Part shown: positions 1-7,230 of the stretch, piece by piece
How positions within the stretch are numbered: the stretch's first letter is position 1
Layout: each line of letters opens with the position of its first letter
DNA from: Bacillota bacterium
GTDB taxonomy: Bacteria > Bacillota > Clostridia > Peptostreptococcales > Anaerovoracaceae
Assembly (NCBI GenBank): GCA_022706625.1
Contig: JAKJCD010000062.1
Location: 1-10,041 of the forward strand
Direction: 5' to 3'
DNA: 10,041 nt
The notes under the pieces: generated by a model
Databases searched by the model: none
What the model was told of the DNA's origin: nothing
What the model saw: only the letters and a program-made list of their open reading frames with translations
Translations under genes and position numbers: made by a program

Positions 1-1683
1 ATCCGTATATTCGTAGTCCATATCCGGATGGGAAGCGTCAGGATATCCGTAGGCGAGGAATTTCAGTGAATTGCCCTCTAAAACAGTGTCGCCATTGGAA
101 AGGCCTTCTCCCGATACCCAGGCCATCTCGCCTTCAGAAAGTTTATAACCCGTGCGGATGACCGCCAGATAGAAATCATCACTTTCAGGTATGCTGACCT
201 TCACGCTCCTTACCTGGCTGAAGACGGCGCTCAGGGTAATATCGCCGGTCAGCGTGTAAAAGTCCGTATCGATTTTTTCTCCGTTTACGGTAAAGCCGTC
301 AAGGATCCATCCGGCATCCGCCTTTGCGGTAAAGCTCACGGTCTGCCCGAAAGCTGCGGTCTGTCTGTCCGCGGCAACAGTCCCGCCGGTTTCCGGATCC
401 TGTATTTTAACCAAGCATGCGGCTGTTCCCGTTTGCACCTGATACCACAAAACAGGGAAGCCGTTGTTGATCCCCTTAGTATCCGGCACAAAAACCGTGC
501 CGTTGGCGTTCAACCTATCGACAAAGCCTTCGTTCTTCATTTCATTTTCAGACAGTTTGGAAACGCTGACAGATACCTTGGCGCTCGCCCCTTTATAATA
601 GCCGCCGCTAAGCAGGTCATCGTCACTTCCCGTAAGGTAAAAACTGTTTCCCACCGTATAGCTTCCCGAATCATGGCCGCCTATTCCCCTGCCCATCTTC
701 ACTCCATTGGAATTGATGCGTCCTGTGCTGTAACAGTTATAAATATCCATACCGCCGTTTGACCCGCAGATTCCGCCCGCCGGGCAGGCATAGGTCGTGC
801 TTACGCTTCCGGCGTTATAGCAGTTTCGGATTACCCCTTTTCCCCAACCGCTGCCGCAGACTCCTGCTACTCCTTTGGAATCTGTATTCTTCACATCTGC
901 ATAGTTGGCACAGTTTTCGATGATGACGCCGCTGTTTGTCGCACCGACCCTCCCAATGACGCCGCCCACCATCCTGCGCCCGTAAATATAGCCTTTTCCC
1001 ACGACCACATTGCGGACCGCCGGCTTCCACCCGTCATTAAATGTGCCTGTGATATTCTTATCCAGATCGGAATCGCCCCCTAAATATCCGATAAGCCCGA
1101 TTGCCATGCTGTACGGGAAGCCTTTGTCCGCATAGCGGTTGCAGTAAATATTCTTGACTGTGTGGCCCTGGCCGTCAAAAACACCGTTGAAGCGTGTGTC
1201 AAGGACGATGCAGTCTCCTTTGACCTCGCCCGGTTTCATGGGAAACTTTCCGCCTATGGGAGTCCAGTTTGGCCCAGACCATACTCCGGTTGACTGGTTG
1301 TAAACACCGCCCATATCCAGATCGGCCGTCAGGCGAACCGTTTTATAGGCAAAATCATTGCTGCTTACATACACAGAGTCGCTGACATTGCCGCCGCCGG
1401 CGCCGACCAGCATGACATTATCATGCTTAACGGCTTTGAGATAAGAAGTATTGCCGATGATCTTAGGGCAGCCCGGATCCGTCATACCGTTGACCAGTGC
1501 CGCAAGGCCCGCCAGCTGTGCCGGTGTGCTGATATCATAGACTGACACACTCGGGTCATACCAGCTTATATCGACGGCGCCGTCCCATGGCGCTGCTTTT
1601 TCGGCTGCCGCAGCGGGATTTATGCCGTTAAATGATAAGACCATCGATACTATTATGAAAACAGTGATAAATCGTTTTAACAT
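1..1683 (-). CDS. Secreted GLUG/InlB-repeat surface protein (C-terminus cut by window edge)
   Basis: The reading frame is open for 561 codons and runs off the left edge, so the protein is larger. Residues 1-27 form a signal peptide (basic MLKR, hydrophobic core, then an Ala-rich cleavage region before EKAAPW). Residues 50-180 match the usual opening of GLUG-type beta-helix surface proteins: STPAQLAGLAALVNG, then a LTADLDM strand, WTPIGG, and FNGVFDGQGHTVKN. Residues about 236-350 carry GLUG-like repeats with VGGVIG, AGVCGSGWGKGVIRNCYNAG and GGICGSNGG-type turns. Residues about 420-490 look like an InlB B-type/bacterial repeat (GGTV, FTAKADAGWILDGFTVNG, LTGDITLSAVF). The start at 1683 is chosen over an ATG at 1689 because AGGAGG, inside the end of the preceding gene, sits 7 nt upstream. 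The preceding stop is 2 nt away. Probably an exported adhesin-like or ligand-binding protein; as the operon's last visible gene, it may be a cell-surface partner of the transporter. Its anchor is not visible. Confidence 0.85.
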   Translation of the reverse strand, partial: MLKRFITVFIIVSMVLSFNGINPAAAAEKAAPWDGAVDISWYDPSVSVYDISTPAQLAGLAALVNGMTDPGCPKIIGNTSYLKAVKHDNVMLVGAGGGNVSDSVYVSSNDFAYKTVRLTADLDMGGVYNQSTGVWSGPNWTPIGGKFPMKPGEVKGDCIVLDTRFNGVFDGQGHTVKNIYCNRYADKGFPYSMAIGLIGYLGGDSDLDKNITGTFNDGWKPAVRNVVVGKGYIYGRRMVGGVIGRVGATNSGVIIENCANYADVKNTDSKGVAGVCGSGWGKGVIRNCYNAGSVSTTYACPAGGICGSNGGMDIYNCYSTGRINSNGVKMGRGIGGHDSGSYTVGNSFYLTGSDDDLLSGGYYKGASAKVSVSVSKLSENEMKNEGFVDRLNANGTVFVPDTKGINNGFPVLWYQVQTGTAACLVKIQDPETGGTVAADRQTAAFGQTVSFTAKADAGWILDGFTVNGEKIDTDFYTLTGDITLSAVFSQVRSVKVSIPESDDFYLAVIRTGYKLSEGEMAWVSGEGLSNGDTVLEGNSLKFLAYGYPDASHPDMDYEYTD

Positions 1684-1685
1684 AT

Positions 1686-2024
1686 TCATTCCTCCTTGAC
1701 GTCAACGATATAATATCTGCCCTCGTTGCTGTCGAAATAAACCGTTCCCAGCTTCTGCAGGTCGCCGCCCATAAGCTCCCCGACTTCGCTTTCCGTTTTG
1801 CTGATATCCTTTTCATCGAAGACAAGGGCTTCTTCCTTTATAATATCCGGACTGCGCTGGGCTCCGGCGGTGCTTATGTCTATGTTCCAGTTCGCAACGA
1901 GAGCCAGCATGAAGCCGACGCTTAAAATCAGCATTGCATCGGCAATATTGGCGATGTATTCCAGAGGATTTACTTCGGACTCCTGAGCATGGGATCGCCA
2001 GTGACGATCATTAAACCGCTTCAC
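1686..2024 (-). CDS. ExbD-like small membrane protein (probable DUF2149 family)
   Basis: A 112-residue protein with a single membrane helix at about 30-46 and a short acidic extracytoplasmic tail. The segment NIADAMLILSVGFML (26-40) lines up with the ExbD/TolR transmembrane pattern (x-I/V-D-V-M-L-V-L-L-I-I-F-M), placing Asp29 where ExbD has its essential proton-path Asp. The NPLEYIANIADAML motif also resembles DUF2149, a family found beside MotA/TolQ/ExbB genes in archaea and bacteria (from memory, not searched). A longer frame exists upstream, but the start is set at the GTG at 2024: GGGAGG lies 7 nt before it, and the extra residues would only lie over the preceding gene. The gene overlaps the exbB-like gene by 14 bp, implying coupled translation. 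Its tail (about 65 residues) is shorter than the ExbD periplasmic domain. Likely role: stator or force-transmitting partner of the ExbB-like channel. Confidence 0.8.
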   Translation of the reverse strand: MKRFNDRHWRSHAQESEVNPLEYIANIADAMLILSVGFMLALVANWNIDISTAGAQRSPDIIKEEALVFDEKDISKTESEVGELMGGDLQKLGTVYFDSNEGRYYIVDVKEE

Positions 2025-2685
2025 AATAACACCTCCCTTCCAGATTTTCCTGCTCTGCTTCAAGAATGGATTGAGCCAGCACCTCAAGGATGGACATATA
2101 TTCTCTGTACCACGAGCGACGGATCGTTGAGACGACAGAAGCGACAACCGCCACGGAAAGCCCGGCAATCGTTGTGTCAAACGCAGTCAGAAGGGATGTG
2201 GACAAGGTGTGTGTGTCACCCTGTCCAAGGGCGATGATTCCCGGCCCCAGGGGGATAAGCGTGCCAAGCAGTCCAAGCATGGGGCCAAGGCGCGCCATCA
2301 ATTCCGAAATCTTGACGATTTTGTCATATCTTGATTGTTCATATTCCACAAGGCGGACTGCCAGGGCCTCCCTGACGACCGGGGTAAAATTCGGGTGACG
2401 GGTCAGTTCCATCAAAACCTCTTTCTGCCGCTTCAGCAATCCGCTTTCGCTGATGCATTCAACCGTCGACGCATCACCGCCGTGAAGCTTGTCAAGAAGT
2501 TGGGGAAGCTTGATTTTCAGGTGGCGGCGTTCTGTCAAAAGCTCTGCGGCCAGCCAGCCTAAAAGCGCAACAGCACAAAGCACCAAAACGATCAGGATCA
2601 AGATGACCGGTTTTTGAAGCATACCGGCATATACCCTGAGAAGATCGCCGATGGTGAATGTTGTTTGCGTAGCAGTATCTGTCAT
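2011..2685 (-). CDS. MotA/TolQ/ExbB family proton-channel protein
   Basis: A 224-residue inner-membrane protein with the three-helix ExbB/TolQ layout: helix 1 at about 27-49, a cytoplasmic stretch, and helices 2 and 3 at about 131-154 and 166-190. The family signature is clear in ARLGPMLGLLGTLIPLGPGI (131-150) and in FDTTIAGLSVAVVASVV (169-185). Where E. coli ExbB has its conserved Glu near the start of helix 3, this protein has no Glu, but Asp170 lies a few residues away just before Thr171-Thr172. The family forms pentameric channels that use ion-motive force to drive a partner such as ExbD or TolR, here presumably the next gene. The ATG at 2685 is chosen because AGAGGA lies about 7 nt upstream. 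A TTG at 2706 would add seven residues and would overlap the previous stop as TTGA. Sure of the family; the driven process is unknown. Confidence 0.9.
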   Translation of the reverse strand: MTDTATQTTFTIGDLLRVYAGMLQKPVILILIVLVLCAVALLGWLAAELLTERRHLKIKLPQLLDKLHGGDASTVECISESGLLKRQKEVLMELTRHPNFTPVVREALAVRLVEYEQSRYDKIVKISELMARLGPMLGLLGTLIPLGPGIIALGQGDTHTLSTSLLTAFDTTIAGLSVAVVASVVSTIRRSWYREYMSILEVLAQSILEAEQENLEGRCYCEAV

Positions 2686-2702
2686 TTCCGTTTCCTCTTC
2701 TT

Positions 2703-4052
2703 TCAATTACTTATTCCCAATTTAAAACGAACCAGGCCGAACATAAATCCAATAGCAAAGACGGTTACAAAAGTGCCTCCAAGCACCGGAAACAGCTTCA
2801 GCTTTTCCTTGGCAAGCAGGACAAGCTGTTCCGCATCCCGGCTCATCCCGATATTGCTTGTCTGAGACTGTTTGCTAACATGCTTATCCGGAGCAGCTGC
2901 ATTTTCCAGAACCCGCTGAACCCATTGGGCGTATTCCTTCCGGGACATCAGTGAGGAGGAAAGCTCATATATCACTTCTTTTTTCATGGCAGAGGCTCCT
3001 CTGTTAATTTCCTGCACGGGTTGCTGTTCGGTTACCCCCTCAGGGGCAGTGATGCCGGCAGGCATGCTTTGATTCCCCGGATTCTCTCCGCCGCCCTCTG
3101 ATCCGCTACCGGAGACCTTGACCGTAACGGACATGGATGTGTTTCCAAATGTGGCAGTAATCACTGCAGCTCCCGTTTTTTTTGCGGAAAGCCTGCCTTC
3201 GGCATCTACCTCCGCCACCGATTCGTCACTGGAAGACCATTGAATGTGCTGTGCTACATATTGATCAAGTAAAGCATCCTCTGCCGCCACATTGACATTC
3301 ACTCTGAAACCGCTCCCGACCTTCATATCGATATTGCTCTGGTCTGAGCTGAATACAGGAGTTCCTGAAAAGGTTACCAGGATTTTATATACATATTTTG
3401 CTGCAGAGCTGGTGTTCGCCTCCTTTGGATCAGCCTGTCCGAAAAACAGATGGAACCTGCTGTTGGGGCTGAACATGGTCTTGTCGTAGTATTTCTCAAA
3501 TTCCTTTCCGACAGCATCCCATTCCGTATAATCCTCAAGGGCAAGCATGGATTCTACCCTTATCGCTCCGTCCCGGATATTGTTTCCGTTCCATGGATAC
3601 AATTCTCCGGTCTCTTCGTTGGCTGCAAGATTGGAAAAATAATATCTCGGCATATCAAGCAGTGAATATTTTGTAAAAGAGCGATAAGCTCCGACAGTCT
3701 GATCCTTTGTAAAGAAGTCGAGCTTTGAAATAGAACTCAGATCGATCCCCCCATGCTCCAGCAGATCCCGCACTGTAAAGCCGCGAGCCGCGGCCAGATA
3801 GGTGCGGCTGCCGTTATAATAGCTGTAAACAACGACTTTTGTATCCAGGGCCCCTCCATAATTATCATCAAGCTCCGACCAATGATATGTTGCCTTTTCA
3901 ACATATTCGTCATCCTCCCAGCCAAAGTACCCTACGTAAACGCTGATCGTATCTGTCACGCTATCCGCAAAAACACTTAAAGCAAGCCCCGCATTCAGCA
4001 GGAGAAGCAAAACGCTCACAGTCATCATGCGAATATAGCGGTTCATTTTCAT
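2703..4052 (-). CDS. Secreted Ig-like (Big2) protein with C-terminal membrane anchor
   Basis: A 449-residue protein with a signal peptide (1-29, cleavage probably after VFA), a 200-residue N-terminal domain (about 31-230), a bacterial Ig-like group 2 domain (about 236-313, with the hallmark WSSSDESVAEVDAEGRLSA and TGAAVITATF), a Gly/Ser/Pro/Gln linker (314-350), a charged, probably helical stretch (355-415) and one membrane helix (about 420-442) followed by a short basic tail. It should therefore stand outside the membrane, tethered at its C-terminus. I do not recognise the N-terminal domain with certainty. FTVRDLLEHGGIDLSSISKL faintly recalls the 'vplrdLLe.aGi' element of molybdopterin-oxidoreductase-like and DUF4430-like folds, but no cofactor residues are evident. 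Its ATG overlaps the stop of the binding-protein gene (ATGA), and the ExbB-like gene follows directly. It is a plausible receptor or force-receiving partner between motor and transporter; that role is inference. Confidence 0.85.
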   Translation of the reverse strand: MKMNRYIRMMTVSVLLLLLNAGLALSVFADSVTDTISVYVGYFGWEDDEYVEKATYHWSELDDNYGGALDTKVVVYSYYNGSRTYLAAARGFTVRDLLEHGGIDLSSISKLDFFTKDQTVGAYRSFTKYSLLDMPRYYFSNLAANEETGELYPWNGNNIRDGAIRVESMLALEDYTEWDAVGKEFEKYYDKTMFSPNSRFHLFFGQADPKEANTSSAAKYVYKILVTFSGTPVFSSDQSNIDMKVGSGFRVNVNVAAEDALLDQYVAQHIQWSSSDESVAEVDAEGRLSAKKTGAAVITATFGNTSMSVTVKVSGSGSEGGGENPGNQSMPAGITAPEGVTEQQPVQEINRGASAMKKEVIYELSSSLMSRKEYAQWVQRVLENAAAPDKHVSKQSQTSNIGMSRDAEQLVLLAKEKLKLFPVLGGTFVTVFAIGFMFGLVRFKLGISN

Positions 4053-5158
4053 TCTTCGATATCCTTTCCTGCCCGTTTTATGGTGGAGTTGGCCAGCATT
4101 GCGGCAGCCTCTTCATCTGTGAGGTTATAGTTCCAGAAGAGGAGGTAGAATTCTTTCGCCTTTTCTTTCATGTCATAATCATAAATATCCGGATATGCCA
4201 GGTTTCCAAGCCACCAGATTCCCAATATCATGTTGAGGGAGGGCGGGTTGGACATCCAGTTGTACGGAAGTCCAGGAATCTCATAAAAAGCGTCATTCTT
4301 GATGGCAGACAGCCTTGACCATGCCTGATCGGATGCCGCAGAGGAATAAACACTTCCCGTTGTAAATAAAATCATGTCGGGGTCAAACCGATACAACTGC
4401 TCCATGCCTATGGTATTACCCCCTCCTTTGTTGCTGACCTCATTGACTACAACAGCATTTTTAACACCAACGAGATCCAATACCTGAGACTGGATAGAAC
4501 CTTGGGCATTGGTGTTCAATCCGGAAGTGCCCGTCGTATACATGGCCGAAATACGATCCTCTTCATATATTTTTGCGGCATTTGCTCTTGCCATGGTAAT
4601 TGTTTCATCTATAAATGCGGCGATTTTTTCTCCCCGTTCACCCTTTCCTGACAGAATAATTCCGAGGGCCCGGTATGCATCAGCTATATGATCCAAATCA
4701 GCCCGGATGAAAATCGTCGGTATCCGGGTCTGCTTCTGAAGCGCATCCATATCCTTATCAATCCCGTCCTTGGGATCGCCCAAATCAATAATCACCTGCG
4801 GTCCGGCGCTCAATAATGCCTCAAGATTAATCGTGCTTTTACTTCCGTACAATTGCCCTGTAGTTGGCAGTTTAATAAGCTCCTCCGGCAAATACCGATA
4901 CTGGCTGCTTGAAGGCGAACCGCTGACTGAAACTAAGTATTCCGGTGCAATCGTTGACAGGATCATTGTTGCGACAGCACCGCTGGGTGCGATGCGGGTG
5001 ATGCTTGCCGGCAGCTTCACCTGCCGGTTGCAGGAATCAGTGAACACGATCGTGTCGGCATCTTTGCCGGCTGCATCCTCAATGCCGGCTGCGCACCCTG
5101 CCAAAAGGCAGAGCAGCAGCAATATCGCTATTGAAGCCGACAAACCATTTCTCTTCAT
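4049..5158 (-). CDS. ABC transporter substrate-binding lipoprotein, FepB/FhuD/BtuF class
   Basis: A 369-residue protein with a lipoprotein signal: basic MKRN, a hydrophobic core and the lipobox LAGC with lipidated Cys22. The rest follows the Peripla_BP_2 (COG0614) pattern: TDSCNRQVKLPASITRIAPSG near the N-terminus, GSKSTINLEALLSAGPQVII, a long connecting helix around 165-200, and a C-terminal lobe with FDPDMILFTTG. The ending (PGLPYNWMSNPPSLNMILG, then WLGNLAYPDIYDYD and FYLLFW) is typical of a subgroup in anaerobes. The class binds Fe(III)-siderophores, heme, corrinoids or, in MolA-like members, molybdate/tungstate; the substrate cannot be chosen from sequence. It would be anchored to the outer face of the membrane and deliver substrate to the permease. 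Its start codon overlaps the ATPase stop (ATGA) and its stop overlaps the next gene the same way. Confidence 0.92.
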   Translation of the reverse strand: MKRNGLSASIAILLLLCLLAGCAAGIEDAAGKDADTIVFTDSCNRQVKLPASITRIAPSGAVATMILSTIAPEYLVSVSGSPSSSQYRYLPEELIKLPTTGQLYGSKSTINLEALLSAGPQVIIDLGDPKDGIDKDMDALQKQTRIPTIFIRADLDHIADAYRALGIILSGKGERGEKIAAFIDETITMARANAAKIYEEDRISAMYTTGTSGLNTNAQGSIQSQVLDLVGVKNAVVVNEVSNKGGGNTIGMEQLYRFDPDMILFTTGSVYSSAASDQAWSRLSAIKNDAFYEIPGLPYNWMSNPPSLNMILGIWWLGNLAYPDIYDYDMKEKAKEFYLLFWNYNLTDEEAAAMLANSTIKRAGKDIEE

Positions 5159-5958
5159 GGCATTCCATTTCCTTTCAGTTTATTTCCAAATGGAAGCGAA
5201 ACGAAATGATCCGAATCGCCCGCATTTACTTTTGCTACGTAAACATCAATTCCATATAGTGTTGACAGGGTTTCCGCAGTCAGCGCTTTTCCGGGCTCTC
5301 CATTGGTCAAAATCTTTCCATCCTTTAAAGCAATGACTTTATTGGCATAGTGGAATGCCTGGTTGGGTTCGTGTGTTGAAAAAATCACGGTATATCCTTT
5401 GCGGCCAAGCTCGCTGATTCGTTCCATGGTGCGGAAGCGATTGCCATAATCAAGATTTGCAGTAGGCTCGTCCATCACCAATACTTTTGCATCCTGAATC
5501 AGTGCTCTTGCCAGCAGCATAAGCTGCCTTTCCCCCCCGCTGATTTTTACGCATCCGCGGCTGCAAAGATTAGCGATGCCTAAATTGTCAAGTATCTCCA
5601 TGGCTTTATTGCGATCCTCCTGCCTTGGTCCTTTCAAAACGGGCAAACGGTTTGTCATGCCCATCAGCACGACATCCAGCACCGTATAGTTAAAGACCGG
5701 CTCAGTGATCTGGGGGATATACGCAATCTCCCGTGCAGTTTCAGCCCTGCTCAGCTTATCTATGCGCTTTCCTCCGAGCAATATCCGCCCTGACTGCGCC
5801 CTTAGAAATCCGAGAATGCATCGAAACAGCGTGCTCTTTCCCACACCGTTGGGACCTAATACTGCAAGGCAATCCCCTGCCGATGCAGAGAAGCTTATCC
5901 CCCTGAGAACCTCATTGGCGCCATATGAAACAGAAAGGTTTTCCACTTCAACGTTCAC
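5155..5958 (-). CDS. ABC transporter ATP-binding protein, FepC/FhuC/BtuD class
   Basis: A 267-residue cytoplasmic ATPase with all catalytic motifs: Walker A GPNGVGKST (35-43), Q-loop Gln83 in YIPQ, ABC signature ISGGERQ (139-145; Ile replaces the usual Leu), Walker B VLVMDE (159-164), D-loop ANLD and switch His196 in STHEP. Length and motif context fit the iron-complex/vitamin B12 importer class. After about residue 215 there is a typical short C-terminal extension (LSTLYGIDVYVAKV). The start is a GTG at 5958 with a G-rich ribosome site about 7 nt upstream; it lies 11 bp inside the end of the permease gene, so the two are translated in a coupled way. It should power import through the permease encoded just upstream. 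One permease gene and one ATPase gene imply homodimers of each, as in BtuC2D2. Confidence 0.95.
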   Translation of the reverse strand: MNVEVENLSVSYGANEVLRGISFSASAGDCLAVLGPNGVGKSTLFRCILGFLRAQSGRILLGGKRIDKLSRAETAREIAYIPQITEPVFNYTVLDVVLMGMTNRLPVLKGPRQEDRNKAMEILDNLGIANLCSRGCVKISGGERQLMLLARALIQDAKVLVMDEPTANLDYGNRFRTMERISELGRKGYTVIFSTHEPNQAFHYANKVIALKDGKILTNGEPGKALTAETLSTLYGIDVYVAKVNAGDSDHFVSLPFGNKLKGNGMP

Positions 5959-6970
5959 GGTCTGTCCCCCCTGTTATTATTAGATAAATAAATACCGGCG
6001 CTCCCACAAAGGATGTCAGTATGCCAAGAGGGATCTCGCTTGTCATCGCGATCCGTGCGATATTATCCACAATGATAAGAAACGTGGCTCCCATAAGTGC
6101 GGACGCGGGAACCAGTCTGCAATAATCATATCCGTAAATCAAGCGGCAGAAGTGGGGGATCACTAGGCCGACCCACCCGATCATACCGCTGACTGCAACG
6201 CAGGCAGCGGTCATCAAGGTGGCGCAGATGATTACAATCAAACGTAAACGTCCGGTATTGATTCCAAGGCTTTTTGCCTCATCTTCGCCGACCGTCAGAA
6301 GATTTATGCGCCAACGAAGCAAAAAAAGTGGAATGAACCCCACAAATACCGGAATGGCAGCAAAGGGCAGATCACCCTGTTTAATGGAGGCCAACGATCC
6401 CATAAGCCAATATGTAATAGCAGGCAGCTGATCCTCCGTATCGGCCACAAGCTTTACAAAGGATGTGCCGGCCGAAAATAGAGAGCTTATCATTACGCCT
6501 CCCAGCACCAGAGCCAGAGTAGCGTTCAATCGGCTGAAGCAGCTCACAAGGTATGCAAGGAATACGGCAATAAGACCGCAAAGGAAAGCTGTAACAGCGA
6601 TGCCGAAGTAATTGAACCCAAGGAGTATAGATAAGGATGCACCGAATCCGGCTCCCGTCGAAGCACCTAAAATGTCAGGTGATACCATTGGGTTCCGGAA
6701 CATTCCCTGATACGATGCTCCCGCAACAGATAATGCCGCACCGATCAGCGCCGCAGCAATAATGCGCGGCAAGCGGATCAGGAATACAACTGCGGCTTCC
6801 ATGCTGCTTATACTAAAATCACCGCTCACGAAGGAACTGAACAAATCTTTCAATAAGCTCACAAAGTCAACATAATAGCGTCCAAGAAGGAAGGCGCTGA
6901 AAAATACCAAGATAAACAGGATTACTAAAACTGCAAAGGGGGCTCGGTATTTTCTTTTTATAGCATCCAT
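5948..6970 (-). CDS. FecCD-family ABC transporter permease
   Basis: A 340-residue polytopic membrane protein of about ten helices, the normal length for the BtuC/FhuB/FecCD family. Diagnostic stretches are RLPRIIAAALIGAALSVAGA (66-85) followed by YQGMFRNPMVSPDILGASTG (87-106), the cytoplasmic coupling region TVGEDEAKSLGIN (226-238) that contacts the ATPase, GLVIPHFCRLIYG (268-280), and the C-terminal EIPLGILTSFVGAPVFIYLI (312-331). It forms the channel for a metal complex (siderophore, heme or corrinoid class). It is the first gene of the operon: the ATG at 6970 has AGGAG 8 nt upstream, and 260 bases separate it from the Crp-like gene, room for its own promoter. No second FecCD permease is present, so a homodimer is expected. 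Confidence 0.95.
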   Translation of the reverse strand: MDAIKRKYRAPFAVLVILFILVFFSAFLLGRYYVDFVSLLKDLFSSFVSGDFSISSMEAAVVFLIRLPRIIAAALIGAALSVAGASYQGMFRNPMVSPDILGASTGAGFGASLSILLGFNYFGIAVTAFLCGLIAVFLAYLVSCFSRLNATLALVLGGVMISSLFSAGTSFVKLVADTEDQLPAITYWLMGSLASIKQGDLPFAAIPVFVGFIPLFLLRWRINLLTVGEDEAKSLGINTGRLRLIVIICATLMTAACVAVSGMIGWVGLVIPHFCRLIYGYDYCRLVPASALMGATFLIIVDNIARIAMTSEIPLGILTSFVGAPVFIYLIITGGTDRER

Positions 6971-7063
6971 TCCTTATTCTCCTAGTATAAAATCAACCCT
7001 GCAAAAATTGCTGTATTGCCCACCCTGTCATTTTTTCTGATATGACTACATAAAAATTATGAG

Positions 7064-7094
7064 CTATAAAATCATCAACACAAAATAAAATCAA
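7064..7094 (-). promoter_or_regulatory. Possible promoter for the transporter operon
   Basis: On the minus strand TTGATT (7094-7089) is followed, 18 bases later, by TTTATA (7070-7065), giving a weak sigma-A-like pair about 95 bases upstream of the permease start. The region is very AT-rich, so such matches are expected by chance; the location is the main support. A TATACT at about 6991-6986 is too close to the start codon to serve. Confidence 0.25.
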
Positions 7095-7203
7095 ACTCCT
7101 AAGAATTTAAGATAGAAATTTAAATTCCAGTTTTGCATAGAAGACAAGCATAATGATTCAATTGCTCAATTATATTGATTCTAACACCGTAGACGGGAGA
7201 ATT

Positions 7204-7221
7204 ATGTTGTATATACAACAT
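7204..7221. promoter_or_regulatory. Perfect 18-bp palindrome, candidate operator
   Basis: ATGTTGTATATACAACAT is identical to its reverse complement. It begins 9 bases after the stop of the Crp-like gene and lies 234 bases upstream of the permease start. As RNA it could form only a short AT-rich hairpin with no run of T following on the minus strand, so an operator is more likely than a terminator. The cognate regulator is unknown; the Crp-family protein encoded next to it is one candidate, though the sequence is not a classical TGTGA- or TTGAT-type Crp/Fnr site. Confidence 0.5.
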
Positions 7222-7230
7222 TTATTATTA

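Noticed and set aside
815..1030. Minus-strand ORF of 71 codons inside the GLUG-protein gene
   Set aside because: It is out of frame with a gene whose 561 codons carry a signal peptide and recognisable repeats; its own product is Arg-rich and low in hydrophobics, as expected of a shadow frame.
4770..5336. Plus-strand ORF of 188 codons antisense to the binding-protein and ATPase genes
   Set aside because: It lies opposite two well-identified genes, has no family resemblance and no ribosome site that stands out.
6986..6991. TATACT as the -10 box of the operon promoter
   Set aside because: It ends about 15 bases before the ATG and would leave almost no leader, removing the ribosome site from the transcript.
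6971..7230. Cobalamin riboswitch in front of the FecCD-type operon
   Set aside because: Looked for a B12-box-like GC-rich motif and paired stems; the region is AT-rich with no such box or structure.
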